In this document: positions 1 through 8,208 of the stretch, piece after piece
Position numbering within the stretch: the stretch's first letter is position 1
Layout of the letters: the number at the start of each line of letters is the position of its first letter
Source of the DNA: Pavlovales sp. CCMP2436
Lineage: Eukaryota; Haptophyta; Pavlovophyceae; Pavlovales
Reading direction: 5' to 3'
Assembly (NCBI GenBank): GCA_026770615.1
Contig: MU631878.1
Coordinates: 1 to 12,735 of the forward strand
Length of the DNA: 12,735 nucleotides
Position numbers and translations under genes: made by a program
The notes under the pieces: model-generated
Seen by the model: only the letters and a program-made list of their open reading frames with translations
Told to the model about the DNA's origin: nothing
Databases searched by the model: none

Positions 1-651
1 GGCCGATGCTGGCGTTCGGGCCGTTTAGGTGGGGGCCGGGTAGTGCGAGGCCGAATACCCTGTCCTAGGCACGAGCTTTCCTGAGATACTCGATATATAC
101 ATATAACCATTCATGCTGAGCCGCTATATATATTTATGATAGAAATTCAAGCTGGCGTCTGACTGACAACTTACATATCATTATCTGCAGAGCTTGCAGC
201 CCGAAACCAGTCGTTCCTTAGTTAGTGTAGATAGAAATTGTAACTAATGTTTCATATGATTATAACTGTGAATTCATATCGGACGTCCGACTCAGCGTCA
301 GAAGGCCAAATGCTAACTATGCCGCGGCCAATCGGCTCGATCGCTACGCGTCACCAATGCCACCAATATCAGTGAATCATCGCCCTGTCATGTTACGTAA
401 CACTCCTGCATAAATTGGAGGAGAAGGGCATTCACGGCTCGCCTGTGAGGCGCGCGACGGCTTCTGGGGCCTTCTTTCGGTCCCCGGGCCTTCAACGATA
501 TGTAAATTATCATCAGGCCATATCTGAAAACGCCCAGCGCCGGGTGGCGGCAGCCTGATGCACCGGTCGGCAGCCTGATTGCATCCGCTCGATATGACCC
601 TCACCGATGGCTCACCCGCCGACATACCTGGATCACAAACTACAGTACATT
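1..651. other. Intergenic stretch without a supported gene
   Basis: This is the sequence downstream of the minus-strand gene that ends at 652. It has AT-rich patches near 90-140 (TATATA tracts) and a short direct repeat GGCAGCCTGAT near 549-580. The one longer open frame (377-625, minus) has no recognisable domain and an odd composition, so I do not call it a gene. The 3' untranslated region of the neighbouring gene should lie in the right part of this stretch, but I cannot place a polyadenylation site. Confidence 0.5.
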
Positions 652-1246
652 TCAGTTCGAGGGCGAGCCGTCGGCCATCTTTACCTCGATCTCGGCCTCG
701 TCGATATCGGCTAAAGTCTCCGGCCTGAGAGCCGCTATCTCCGCCTTCTTGAGGTCGATCTCAGCGACGAGCGCGTCGACCTTGGACTTGGTCGCCTGGA
801 ACTGAGACATGTAAACATCACTATCCGCTGTCTCAAGGGCGTCGTACACTGCCAATCCGAGTTCCTGCTTGAGCCCCTTGATGCTGTTCTCCTTGCTGAG
901 GGCAGTCGGGAGGGAGGGCCACCAGGGTGGACAGTCAGCGGGCAGGCCGGGGTGGACAGTCAACATTCAGGCTGACTTCCAATCGACACGTACAGCATAA
1001 TCTCCGCCTTGAGCGCTTGCGTCCGCACCGCCTTGCCCATCGTCTCGCCAGCGTCCGACAACCGCTTCATCCCCTTGGTCGCAAGGATCTTCACCTGCAA
1101 CACGGACGGGCAGAGAGCATCAGAGCAGGCAGCGAGAGCAGGGAACGAGCGCAAAAAAGACGCAAGAGCAGGCAGCGAGTGAGAGCGAGGTCTGCGCCAA
1201 CCTTACTGTCCTCGCCGTCGGCAGACCGGCTGAAGGAGCTGCCCAT
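652..1246 (-). CDS. Small coiled-coil protein with possible N-myristoylation signal, three exons
   Basis: I rebuilt this gene from exons 1202-1246, 994-1094 and 652-895 (minus strand). They sum to 390 bases, giving 129 residues and a TGA stop. Intron 1 is phase 0 (donor GTTGGC, acceptor TTGCAG). Intron 2 is phase 2 with a near-consensus donor GTACGT and acceptor CCTCAG, and its phase match supports the model. The protein starts MGSSFS, with Gly2 and Ser6 as in N-myristoylation signals, so it could be membrane-anchored. Residues about 36-115 are rich in Lys, Glu, Ala and Leu with heptad-like spacing (KAEIMLKENSIKGLKQELG, then ALVAEIDLKKAEIAAL), typical of a coiled coil. The motif ELGLAVYDAL resembles small uncharacterised coiled-coil proteins that I associate with algae and stramenopiles; this is from memory. 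I see no catalytic motif and assign no function. The start is the first in-frame ATG and encodes the Gly2 motif. The donor of intron 1 is weak, so exon 1 is the least certain part. Confidence 0.65.
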
Positions 1247-1771
1247 CGTTCGCAAGCTGCAAGCGGGCGCGATGGAGATTCAGTGTCGGAGCTTTTAAAT
1301 GTGACATCGAAACGATTTCTGTAACGATGACAACTCTGGGCGGGCCCTTCGCATACCCCTCGCCAGAAAGTGTTGACGGTATGGCTATTGTATATGCTCT
1401 TAGCTAGTGCATATACTCCAACCTATACCGCTGACCGCCTGCCGCAGCACACAGCACACACTTGCTGGTTCCAACCCGTGTCATACGGGTAAGCCGCTTG
1501 CTACTGTGGTCCAGTCATTGGACTTACAGTCCAGTTGAACCGAGAGTCAGATTAATAGCAGCACTATTGCTGTTAATCACTCTTCGGTTACGGGTTTTGG
1601 CTTCCCGGAGCTCGCTTTTGCTTCATCAGCCGTTTTCGTTCGTCTGTTTTCGTTTCCGCTTACATTCGCTCAACTTCTCTAGAGACCTGCTGCCCGTCGA
1701 GTCGACGGGTACCGTCTAGCGCTGCAAGGACTAGATGAGAGATGAGACCTACCGGCGTATCCAACAGAAAG
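1247..1771. other. Intergenic stretch upstream of the coiled-coil gene
   Basis: No gene is supported here. The stretch should contain the promoter of the minus-strand gene starting at 1246. Small inverted repeats are visible: GATTAATAGC and GCTGTTAATC near 1550-1580, and CCCGTCGA / TCGACGGG around 1693-1709. Either could form a short hairpin. I see no TATA box at a convincing position. Confidence 0.4.
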
Positions 1772-1950
1772 TCCTGTTATACTCGGAAGACGCGTGCAAA
1801 AGCCTAAAGGAAATTTCTATCCGTTCCATCCGTTCGTTACGTTCTCATCCGTTCTCATCCCTTCACTAGAACGGATGTGTGTTCCGTTCTCGTCCGTTCT
1901 CGTCCGTTCTCGTCCGTTCATCTTTGCGAACGCAATGAACGCATTTCTGA

Positions 1951-2017
1951 GAACGCAATAAACGTATTAAACGCAATAAACGCACCCTCAAAACTTTAAT
2001 GAACGCAATGAACGGAT
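1951..2017 (+). repeat. Core repeat copy A of the fold-back element
   Basis: This copy begins GAACGCAATAAACGTATTAA and ends ATGAACGGAT. It matches copy B at 2367-2434 with one indel and a handful of substitutions. Both copies are in the same orientation, 416 bases apart, and both are flanked by further GAACG units. Confidence 0.8.
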
Positions 2018-2366
2018 GGAGAACGGACGAGAACGGATGAGAACGGTTATGCTTTATTTTGATAGAGCAGGATAACCATGGTTTGCTCCTTTATGATCGA
2101 TGCTTAAGTAAGACCGTGAAGCTCTTTTTCGATCAAGTGCAGCATAAGTTAAAACGGCGTAGGTTCGTTGTGTAAACGACGTAGGTTCGTTGTGTAACCC
2201 GCTGCACCTGGCCGGTGGGGCTCTTGCCTGCGGCGCAATTATAAATTTTATCGTAATCATTATGCAGAACTGCCTATAATTCAGAAGTGCGGAGCATTCA
2301 GAAGTAAAAATTTATCTAGGGATCGACGTACTTGGTGTACGACACGTTCATTGCGTTCATTTATGA

Positions 2367-2434
2367 GAACGCAATAAACGTATTAAACGCAATGAACGCA
2401 CCCTTAAAAAATGTAATGAACGCAATGAACGGAT
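2367..2434 (+). repeat. Core repeat copy B of the fold-back element
   Basis: Direct-orientation partner of copy A at 1951-2017. It begins with the same 20 bases and ends with the same ATGAACGCAATGAACGGAT block. Confidence 0.8.
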
Positions 2435-2649
2435 AGTAAATTATTTTTAAGAATCCGTTCTCGTCCGTTCGCTTGAAAATCAGATATCGAAAATACGCTC
2501 TGAAATCCGTTGCATCCGTTCTTATCCGTTCTCGTACGTTCTGACGGAGACGAAGGCTGGTAATATACTCCGTTCGTATGCTTTCTTCGAACGTATGAGA
2601 ACGGAAATGGAAAGGAATTCGGACGGATAAGAACGGATGAGAACGGATA

Positions 2650-2813
2650 CAGGGGATCGCGGGCTTAAGAAACCGTCGTATTAAGAAACTGAGCCTCGTT
2701 TTTTTAACCCTTCAATAGTGATTTTAACCAAACTTTAACTTTTTTGTATGTAATTTGCTAAGAAACTCGCCTCAGCCTCAAAACCCGCCGTTCTTATTGC
2801 CCGCGATCCCCTG
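2650..2813. mobile_element. TA-flanked miniature inverted-repeat element, copy 1
   Basis: The element is 164 bases with perfect 15-base terminal inverted repeats, CAGGGGATCGCGGGC at the left and its complement at the right, followed by an AAGAA-rich subterminal segment. It is flanked by TA on both sides, which is the target of Tc1/mariner-type transposases; the family assignment is inference. It has no coding capacity. Its interior shares ACTGAGCCTC and TGTATGTAATTTGCTAA with copy 2 at 2962-3129. It sits inside the right arm of the fold-back element, so it is the younger insertion. Confidence 0.75.
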
Positions 2814-2961
2814 TACAACAGATACAAGAACGGATTTCCTAAAGGCTTTTGTGCACTTTCCTAAAGGCTTTTGCGCGATTATCCTGTTATAATCCGGACA
2901 GCACCTGAGTTCATTTTCGGAATCGCGGGCCGCGTGTTAGGACCGGACTCTCCCTAGCGTA

Positions 2962-3129
2962 CAGAGGGTTGCGGGCAATAAGAAACCGTATGAAGGTTAC
3001 GAAACTGAGCCTCAATTTTCGAGCCTTTTGATAGTAATGTGAGCAAAAATTACCATTATGTGTATGTAATTTGCTAAAAAACTGAGCCTCAGTCTCAAAA
3101 GCACCTTTCTTATTGCCCGCGACCCCCTG
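2962..3129. mobile_element. TA-flanked miniature inverted-repeat element, copy 2
   Basis: This 168-base relative of the element at 2650-2813 has terminal repeats CAGAGGGTTGCGGGCAATAA (left) and CAGGGGGTCGCGGGCAATAA (right, complement strand), which match at all but two positions. Both ends are bordered by TA. The interior contains the same ACTGAGCCTC and TGTATGTAATTTGCTAA blocks as copy 1. It has no open frame of note. Its right-hand TA is also the left-hand TA of the next element. Confidence 0.75.
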
Positions 3130-3131
3130 TA

Positions 3132-3637
3132 CAGTCATAGACGGGCATTAAGATAGCTGGGAATCCGACTGAGGCCCAGTTTCTTAGGGTTTCTTAGGCC
3201 CCCAGTGGCAATGGGGCCCAGTTTCTTAATTGCTGATCTGGCTCTCTCTGACCGGCAGTGAGGCTTAGTTTCTGAAGCCCCAATGTCAATTATTTCTTAA
3301 TTGCTTTAGGTGTTATTTTCTAGCCTTCGTTCGCCCCCAGGTAAGGCCTAGCCCCACGTACGTTATTATGAAGGACCAGAGATAGGGGCAGTGCGAGGGC
3401 TAGGGCATGGGCAAGAGGGGCAAGGCTTAAACATGGGTTTAGTGACTAAGTACTCTACCCGGCAAGACCACCGGCCCCTGTAAATTCCCTCTTTAAAATC
3501 TAAGAAAACCGCAAAAAAATTGAGGCTATTTTTTTCAAGGTACCTCGCTATTTGAGGCCCATTTTCGTAACTTTCTTCCAACAACATTTAAGCCCAGTTT
3601 CTTAATGCCCAGCTTTCTTTATGCCCGTCTATGACTG
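3132..3637. mobile_element. 506-base TA-flanked inverted-repeat element
   Basis: The termini CAGTCATAGACGGGCAT match exactly in inverted orientation, and similarity continues through about 30 bases (AAGA and AGCTGGG also shared) with two mismatches. TA borders both ends. The CGGGCAWTAAGA part resembles the termini of the two shorter elements, so all three may be mobilised by one transposase. The interior repeats CCCAGTTTCTTA-like motifs (for example near 3177, 3227 and 3595) and encodes nothing recognisable, so the element is non-autonomous. Confidence 0.75.
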
Positions 3638-3639
3638 TA

Positions 3640-4115
3640 GCAGAGTACTTGCGAGCGATCGGGCGAAGAAAAAGCCAGAAAAGTCGCAGCGGCTTTTTCC
3701 TCTGGCTACATCTTCAAATAACTTACGCTGCCTTCGCGCCGCATTCCGTCGCCTCCGGCCTCACAGGCATCGACCAGTATCATGGAAACCCCCTTCATTC
3801 ATATAGAAAAAATTCTTTCAAACCGTTCTCTTAATCCCTACTGCCCCCGACCCGCCCCGCCGGCCGCCGAACTCCGCGGACCTATCGATCACAGCTCCAC
3901 GATGAGGGGGCAGGGATCGCACGCCAACCCGCAACATTTATGCGCGCAGCAGGCACGGCGACCGGACAGATTGAACTTCTGCCCGGACAGTCACTGTCAG
4001 ACTCAAAGAGTGAAGATTATTAAGACGCCGGCTTGAATCCCTCTCACCCTCATTAGCATTGATATCTAGCGTGAGCACACTAAGCACATTCACATGCAGT
4101 ATGCCAGGGCGAACG
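3640..4115. other. Intergenic stretch downstream of the Pol kappa gene
   Basis: This holds the presumed 3' untranslated region of the Pol kappa gene (minus) at its right side. Short open frames on the plus strand overlap one another without recognisable domains. A weak hairpin of AGCCAGA and TCTGGCT around CTTTTT lies at about 3671-3709. I see no gene here. Confidence 0.4.
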
Positions 4116-5696
4116 TCATCGGTCCGAGCCCGCGCTCGCGAGCAGCTGCTCGACGGCCGCGGTCGCGTTGCCCCGCGCCGCGGCTAGCGCGGCTTCGGCA
4201 TCGCCCTCTGCAAACCCCATCGCAACTATCGCCGCCAGCTGGGCGCTCGGCGCGTCTGGCCCGCGGGCGCTCAGGTTGGCAGCCGTCCCCCGCGCGGCAC
4301 CGCTGCCAGGCAGAGGGAGAGTGGGGAAAAAGCGCCCCAAACCCACCCCTCCGCCGTCGCCCGACCCCGCTCGCCTCGGCTGCCCGCGCGCGCCTGCGCG
4401 GCCGCCCCGCGCGTGCGCGCCGCTGCGGTCGGCTCCCGCCGCCTGCGAGGCTGCGCCCTGCGGCGCAGGCGGCGCGCTATCTCGTTTGGCAGCCCGGCGC
4501 GAGGTCTCGCCGCGCAGCTCGGCGCCGATCTCGTTCCGCAGGTGCTCGGGCAGCTCAGTCAGCACGGCCTGGTCGATCTCGCTCGCCTGCAGCCGCACGT
4601 ACTTGAGTGGACGCGCGCTAGGCGAAGCTGGCTCGCGCGGCGCAGCTCCCCACGCGCCCGCCACCTGCGCGCCGGTGGGCGGGTGCGGGTGTGGCGGGTG
4701 GCGCGCCGCCGCCGCAGCGCCCGCGCCACCCGCGCCCCAGCTGCCCCCGCCCCCCTCGCAGCCCGCGCCCTCCCCGTCGCTGCCCGAATCGCCCTCGTCG
4801 AGCTCGAACTCCGCAACCTCGCGCGCGCCCGTGCAGCCCGCAGCCTCGGCCGCGTAGCCTCCCGCGCAGCCACCCCGCCCGTCGCCGCAGTCGGCGAGAT
4901 GGGGCTGCGTGGCTCGGGTGACGAACTGTGCGATGGAGGCCTGCCCGCCCGCCATGCCCACCGCGTCCTCGTCCGCGCGCGTGAGCTTGGAGACGCGCAC
5001 GCCGATCAGCCGCAGACGGAGTGGCTTGCCCGCCTCGGCCGCCCGCTCGGCCTCGCGCGCGTAGAGCGCCCTGGTCGCGCCGAAGAGCTCCGCGCCGCTG
5101 CACACGGGCGCGCCCGTCTTGTCGCGGGTGGAGACGTCGAACTCGGAGGACTTGAGCTTGAGCGTGACCGTGCGCCCGCGCACGCCGCCCGAGGTCTGCG
5201 CCATCTCGTCGGCCAGCTGCGCGCAGAGCGCCTGCAGCATCGCGAGCTGCTCCGCCTGGCTCGAGGTGGGCTGGAACGTGCGCTCGACGCCGATGCCCTT
5301 CTGCAGCCCCCCGCCCTGCCCCTCCTCCCCCGCCACCTCGGCGTGTGGCGCGTCTGACCAGCCGAGTGCGGCGCGCAGCAGCTGCTCGAAGCAGACGGGC
5401 GAGAAGCACAGGTGCGCCTCGGCCAAGCCAGCTGCAGGGGGGAGAAGGGAGGATCATGGTCGGTGTGCTGTTCGGTGGGCGGACACCTCTCACATCTCCT
5501 TCGCCACCCGCTCCCACTCTACACACACACACACACACACACAAAAAAAAAAAAAAAGGCTTACAGAGCAGCTGGCCGCACGTGCGCACGCCGACGGTTT
5601 CATGCAGCAGCTTCTCGAGGACGCGGCCGATGCCACCAATCTTGCGGCAGGGCAACGGCGCAAGGAAGCGCAACACCTCTAGGGAAGGAGAGGGGA

Positions 5697-5731
<35 letters not shown>

Positions 5732-7997
5732 GACTATTATTACTATTATTATTTGATTAGAATTAGAATAAGTATCATTTATTATTATGATTCTCATCAT
5801 ATCTCTCATTAGGTCCAGGGAGAATGGGGGAGGGCAGTGAGAGTGATTCTCATCATATCTCTCATTAGGTCCAGGGAGAATGGGGGAGGGCAGTGAGAGT
5901 GCGTGCGGGCAGCACGCGAAGGCAGAAGGATATACGCGGGGCAGCAATTAAATACTACAAAATTTAAAATATTGGTTCACTATTTAAGTTACCCTCGCGG
6001 CTCGCGCCGACGCAGAACTGCCCGTCTGGCTTTTCCACATCTGCGCCGCACTTGGCGAGCAGGAAGTTGGACCCGATGCCCGCCGAGCAGGTGAGGCCGC
6101 CCGTGGCGTCGCGCACGCGCGCGCGGAGTTCATCGACGACGAGCACGGCCAGCGCGAGGTGGCGAGAGCGCTGGGAGCAGCAGATGTGATTTATGATTTA
6201 TGATTTATTTGATATGATTCATGATTTGATATATTAGACATGATTTATGATTTATGATTTAGTATATTAGATAAGATTATGATTTGATATGAGTACAAGT
6301 GTAAGTGTATATAATGCACATATTAGAGAGCGCTTGTAGCAGCAGACACTACAGTAGACATGATTTGAGCACGCGTATTAATACGAGCATGAGTATGAGT
6401 ATGAGCATGCGTATGAGTATGAGTATGAGTAAGAGTATGAGTATGAGTAAGAGTATGAGTATGAGTATACGTGTATATAATGTATACGTGTATATAATGT
6501 ATACGTGTATATAGTGTATATTACAAACACACGGAGTTGGGCGTCGATTCACGAGGGCAAGCGTCTGACTGCCCAGGCTGAAAGTCCTCCTCGTCGCTGG
6601 CGAGTGTGCGCTGGCTTCGCTCCTCGCTCTCCGCGTCCGGCACGCTCAGCCACGTTGCTGTTGCCGAGGGGGGCAGCGCGGCTCCCGATGCGTTGACGCG
6701 CGCAGCCGAGTGAGTGCCCACCAACGCCCTCCGGTGCACTGTGTTTCGCATTAGTAGTAGTGGTAGTAGTTGTGTACATGTCGCATTAGTAGTAGTGGTA
6801 GCAGTCGTGTACACGTTGTCCAGGTGCAGACAGCTGAGGGGCAGACAGTTTGACGGGGAAGTGGGCAACAGGCTCAACATTGAACAATATCGAACGATGT
6901 ACAAATTACCGTACTCAGTCAGATCGAGGTAAGCCTCGTCGAGCGAGTAGCTGCTCATGTGCGGGTCATACTCTCGGAAGATGTCGCGCGCCACTTCACT
7001 GGCCTGCGGCACGAGCGAAGGCACACAAACACACACACACACACACACAAAATGAGCTCGGGAATGTACTGAGCGCTGCGACGCCCAATGCTCGGCCTTC
7101 TATCTATTTTGCGAGGGGGAGTTGAAATGGGAGTGGGTAGCAGGCAGGGGCAGGCTCGGTGAGCTGCGCACAGCGCACGTCGTTCTAATACTATAACGCC
7201 AGCTTGAATCCTTATCAGATATATATATTTCAATGATTTCAAACTTGCCTGCGTGTACTTTGAAAAGTCGGGCGGCACGAAGATGAGCTCAGCATTGGGC
7301 ATCCCGAACTCTGGCCCGCGACGGCACAGGGCCGCGCCTACGAAGCCGGGCATTGCCGAGCGCACACCCCACTGCCTCGCCACATAGTTGCTGGTGGTGA
7401 TCATGCCAATGCCGCCCACTGCCACGGGCTTGCTCGCCAGCTCAGGCCGGTCTCGTATTTCAACGGCGGCGTAGAACTGTGTAAGCAGGACGGCAAGGGC
7501 AGGGTTTACACAGGGCAGGGCCAGACGTGACGTGAATGAGATAGTGCGTAGAACTTGAGACAATCGCATGCTGGAGTTCTGTGCCCACGGCAGTTAACTC
7601 CCAATAACTCCCAGACGGGTCAGCGGAACTGAGAGAGTGCACGCACCATGTCGAAGTCAACCACTGCGCAAATGCGGTCGAGGTTGCGACTCTGCTCGAG
7701 CTCGAAGATCCGCTGCTCCACGTGCGCCGCCGACGCGCGGCGGGTGGCAGCGTCGGCGCGCGCGAGCACCGCGCGCATGCTCTGGATTCGAATGTCCACT
7801 TTGGCGTCCTGTTTGAGCTTCTGCTTGGTGAAGGCGCTGGCCGCCGAGAGCTCTAGGATGATCCGGTTCACTGCATCCTTGTCGTAGCCGGACATGCCCC
7901 CCTTGTCGGCCGCGAAGACGTAGATGGCCTTGGCGCGCGCGTTGGCCGACTCGTCGTGCGAGGGCGCGCGCGGCGCCCCGCCCCGTGCGTCCGCCAT
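4116..7997 (-). CDS. POLK: DNA polymerase kappa (Y-family translesion polymerase), seven exons
   Basis: Exons on the minus strand are 7647-7997, 7249-7476, 6910-7003, 6533-6738, 5993-6170, 5565-5678 and 4116-5431. They sum to 2487 bases, giving 828 residues; every intron phase matches. Pol kappa inserts nucleotides opposite damaged bases and extends mispaired ends in the nucleus. Residues about 25-105 match the family's N-clasp (DKGGMSGYDKDAVNRIILE, FELEQSRN). Metal-binding residues are D114 in VVDFDMFYAAVE and D215-E216 in SLDEAY. LTCSAGIGSNFLLAK (about 319-333) and RKIGGIGRVLEK (about 364-375) are palm and thumb signatures. The little finger spans about 436-540 (IGVERTF, GRTVTLKLK, LRLRLIGVRVSKL). 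Residues 225-293 are an acidic, low-complexity insert at a place where vertebrate enzymes also carry one. The tail holds a UBM-like motif (674-696), a PIP-like GVGLGRFF (752-759) and a UBA domain (787-824). Length is close to the human protein. Intron 2 is GC-AG. The start is the ATG just before the N-clasp. The acidic exon 4 borders are the least certain. Confidence 0.94.
4131..4244 (-). other. UBA domain at the Pol kappa C-terminus
   Basis: Residues 787-824 read AQLAAIVAMGFAEGDAEAAL and then ARGNATAAVEQLL. They carry the UBA pattern: hydrophobic-x-x-MGF loop, A..AL helix, GN turn and AV..LL helix. UBA domains bind ubiquitin. The domain sits at the very end of the protein. Confidence 0.85.
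4326..4349 (-). other. Degenerate PCNA-interaction (PIP-like) motif in Pol kappa
   Basis: Residues 752-759, GVGLGRFF, keep the Leu at position 4 and the paired Phe at positions 7 and 8 of a PIP box but lack the first Gln. Vertebrate Pol kappa also uses a non-canonical box with Leu and paired Phe. The surrounding region is Gly/Ala/Pro-rich and probably disordered. Binding is inferred. Confidence 0.5.
4515..4583 (-). other. UBM-like ubiquitin-binding motif in Pol kappa
   Basis: Residues 674-696 contain SEIDQAVLTELPEHLRNEIG. This resembles the ubiquitin-binding motif of Rev1 and Pol iota: an acidic-hydrophobic helix, an invariant Leu-Pro, then an amphipathic helix ending in Glu-Ile. It stands out as an ordered island between glycine- and alanine-rich spacers. 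Confidence 0.65.
5521..5557 (+). repeat. (AC)n plus poly-A microsatellite in Pol kappa intron 6
   Basis: A run of about eleven AC dinucleotides is followed by about fifteen A. On the coding (minus) strand it reads as a T tract followed by TG repeats, just inside the donor of the 133-base intron at 5432-5564. Confidence 0.9.
5696..5756 (+). repeat. (ATT)n microsatellite in Pol kappa intron 5
   Basis: About ten uninterrupted ATT units, then a degenerate extension with ACTATT variants. The tract lies within the 314-base intron 5679-5992. Confidence 0.9.
5788..5899 (+). repeat. Exact 56-base tandem duplication in Pol kappa intron 5
   Basis: Copies 5788-5843 and 5844-5899 both begin TGATTCTCATCATATCTC and end GGGCAGTGAGAG. 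I found no difference between them, which points to a recent duplication. Confidence 0.9.
6184..6520 (+). repeat. Microsatellite cluster in Pol kappa intron 4
   Basis: Intron 4 (6171-6532) is almost all simple repeat. ATTTATG-type units occupy about 6186-6290. A GAGTAT/GAGTAA hexamer array occupies about 6389-6465. Three copies of an 18-base unit containing TATACGTGTATATA follow to about 6520. Open frames through the hexamer array are artefacts of the repeat. Confidence 0.85.
6747..6816 (+). repeat. 35-base tandem duplication in Pol kappa intron 3
   Basis: Two imperfect copies (6747-6781 and 6782-6816) of a unit starting CGCATTAGTAGTAGTGGTAG lie next to the acceptor of the exon at 6533-6738. 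Confidence 0.8.
7004..7248 (-). other. GC-AG intron (Pol kappa intron 2) bounded by a direct repeat
   Basis: The donor is CAG|GCAAGT, a perfect GC-type donor, and no GT donor keeps both frame and family alignment across this junction. The acceptor is CCGCAG|GCCAGT. The two borders are almost the same sequence (CGCAGGCAAGT and CGCAGGCCAGT). The intron also holds a CA microsatellite at about 7022-7051. Confidence 0.85.
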
Positions 7998-8208
7998 CTG
8001 AATCTACCCCTGGAAGCGCGTAGCTCAGAGGACCAGCAAGGCCCTTGCCCAGAGACCCTCCCTTCGCCGGCGCGCCTCAGGCCCTTGGCCAGGGCACCCA
8101 ACCCGCCGGCCGTCTCCACTCTCCCGTCACCAGCCACCCTGTGGATTTTTGGACCCGTTGGCGGTCCTTTACTGTACTGTACCGTGGGGGGCGCGTGTCG
8201 TCGAGAGC
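7998..8208. promoter_or_regulatory. Divergent promoter between Pol kappa and the UBE2Q-type E2
   Basis: Only 211 bases separate the two start codons, so both genes must share this stretch for their 5' untranslated regions and core promoters. It is GC-rich with no TATA box that I can see. A near-repeat GGCCCTTGCCCAG / GGCCCTTGGCCAG occurs at about 8039-8093, and TACTGTACTGTACC lies at about 8170-8183. The role as a bidirectional promoter follows from the geometry; no transcription start is visible. Confidence 0.6.

Larger units (their letters stand above)
1772..2891. mobile_element. Fold-back (inverted repeat) element of GAACGGATGA-type short repeats
   Basis: Both ends carry the same unit in opposite orientation. 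The left end has GCAAAAGCCTAAAGGAAA (about 1797-1814). The right end has TTTCCTAAAGGCTTTTG twice (about 2835-2872). Inside lie blocks of a roughly 10-base unit, TCCGTTCTCR on one arm (1836-1920, 2455-2540) and its complement GAACGGAYGA on the other (2012-2046, 2590-2648). A core of 67-68 bases occurs twice in direct orientation, at 1951-2017 and 2367-2434, with only a few differences. The sequence TCCTGTTATA flanks the whole unit at 1772 and 2882 in direct orientation and may be a target-site duplication. No transposase frame is present, so this would be non-autonomous. A TA-flanked miniature element sits inside its right arm. A 22-base tandem duplication lies at 2155-2198. Confidence 0.55.

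Noticed and set aside
377..625. Minus-strand open frame of 82 residues
   Set aside because: It shows no recognisable motif, and nothing in its composition or context supports a gene.
927..1298. Plus-strand open frame of 123 residues across the coiled-coil gene
   Set aside because: It is Arg-rich, lacks any domain and overlaps the phase-matched three-exon gene on the other strand.
1465..1500. Possible tRNA gene because of GGTTCCAACCC, similar to a B box
   Set aside because: No A box or cloverleaf pairing can be laid out around it.
1772..2891. CRISPR-like array, because of short repeated words
   Set aside because: The repeats occur in both orientations without unique regular spacers and sit in a eukaryotic sequence. 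A fold-back element fits better.
4820..4905. Possible UBZ zinc finger in the Cys-containing stretch after the little finger of Pol kappa
   Set aside because: The cysteines lack the CxxC pair and the following His/Cys spacing of UBZ. The surroundings are Gly/Ala-rich linker.
4094..5682. Several long open frames antisense to or out of frame with the last Pol kappa exon, some over 300 residues
   Set aside because: They are Arg/Ala/Pro-rich, as expected from GC-rich sequence read out of frame. The frame with clear Pol kappa and UBA motifs explains the region.
6305..6552. Open frames reading Ser-Met and Ile-Leu repeats
   Set aside because: They are direct translations of the GAGTAT microsatellite in Pol kappa intron 4.
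8149..8208. Upstream extension of the E2 frame from a TTG at 8149
   Set aside because: The first codon is not ATG and the added residues have no family similarity. The ATG at 8209 starts directly before the first SUMO-interaction-like motif.
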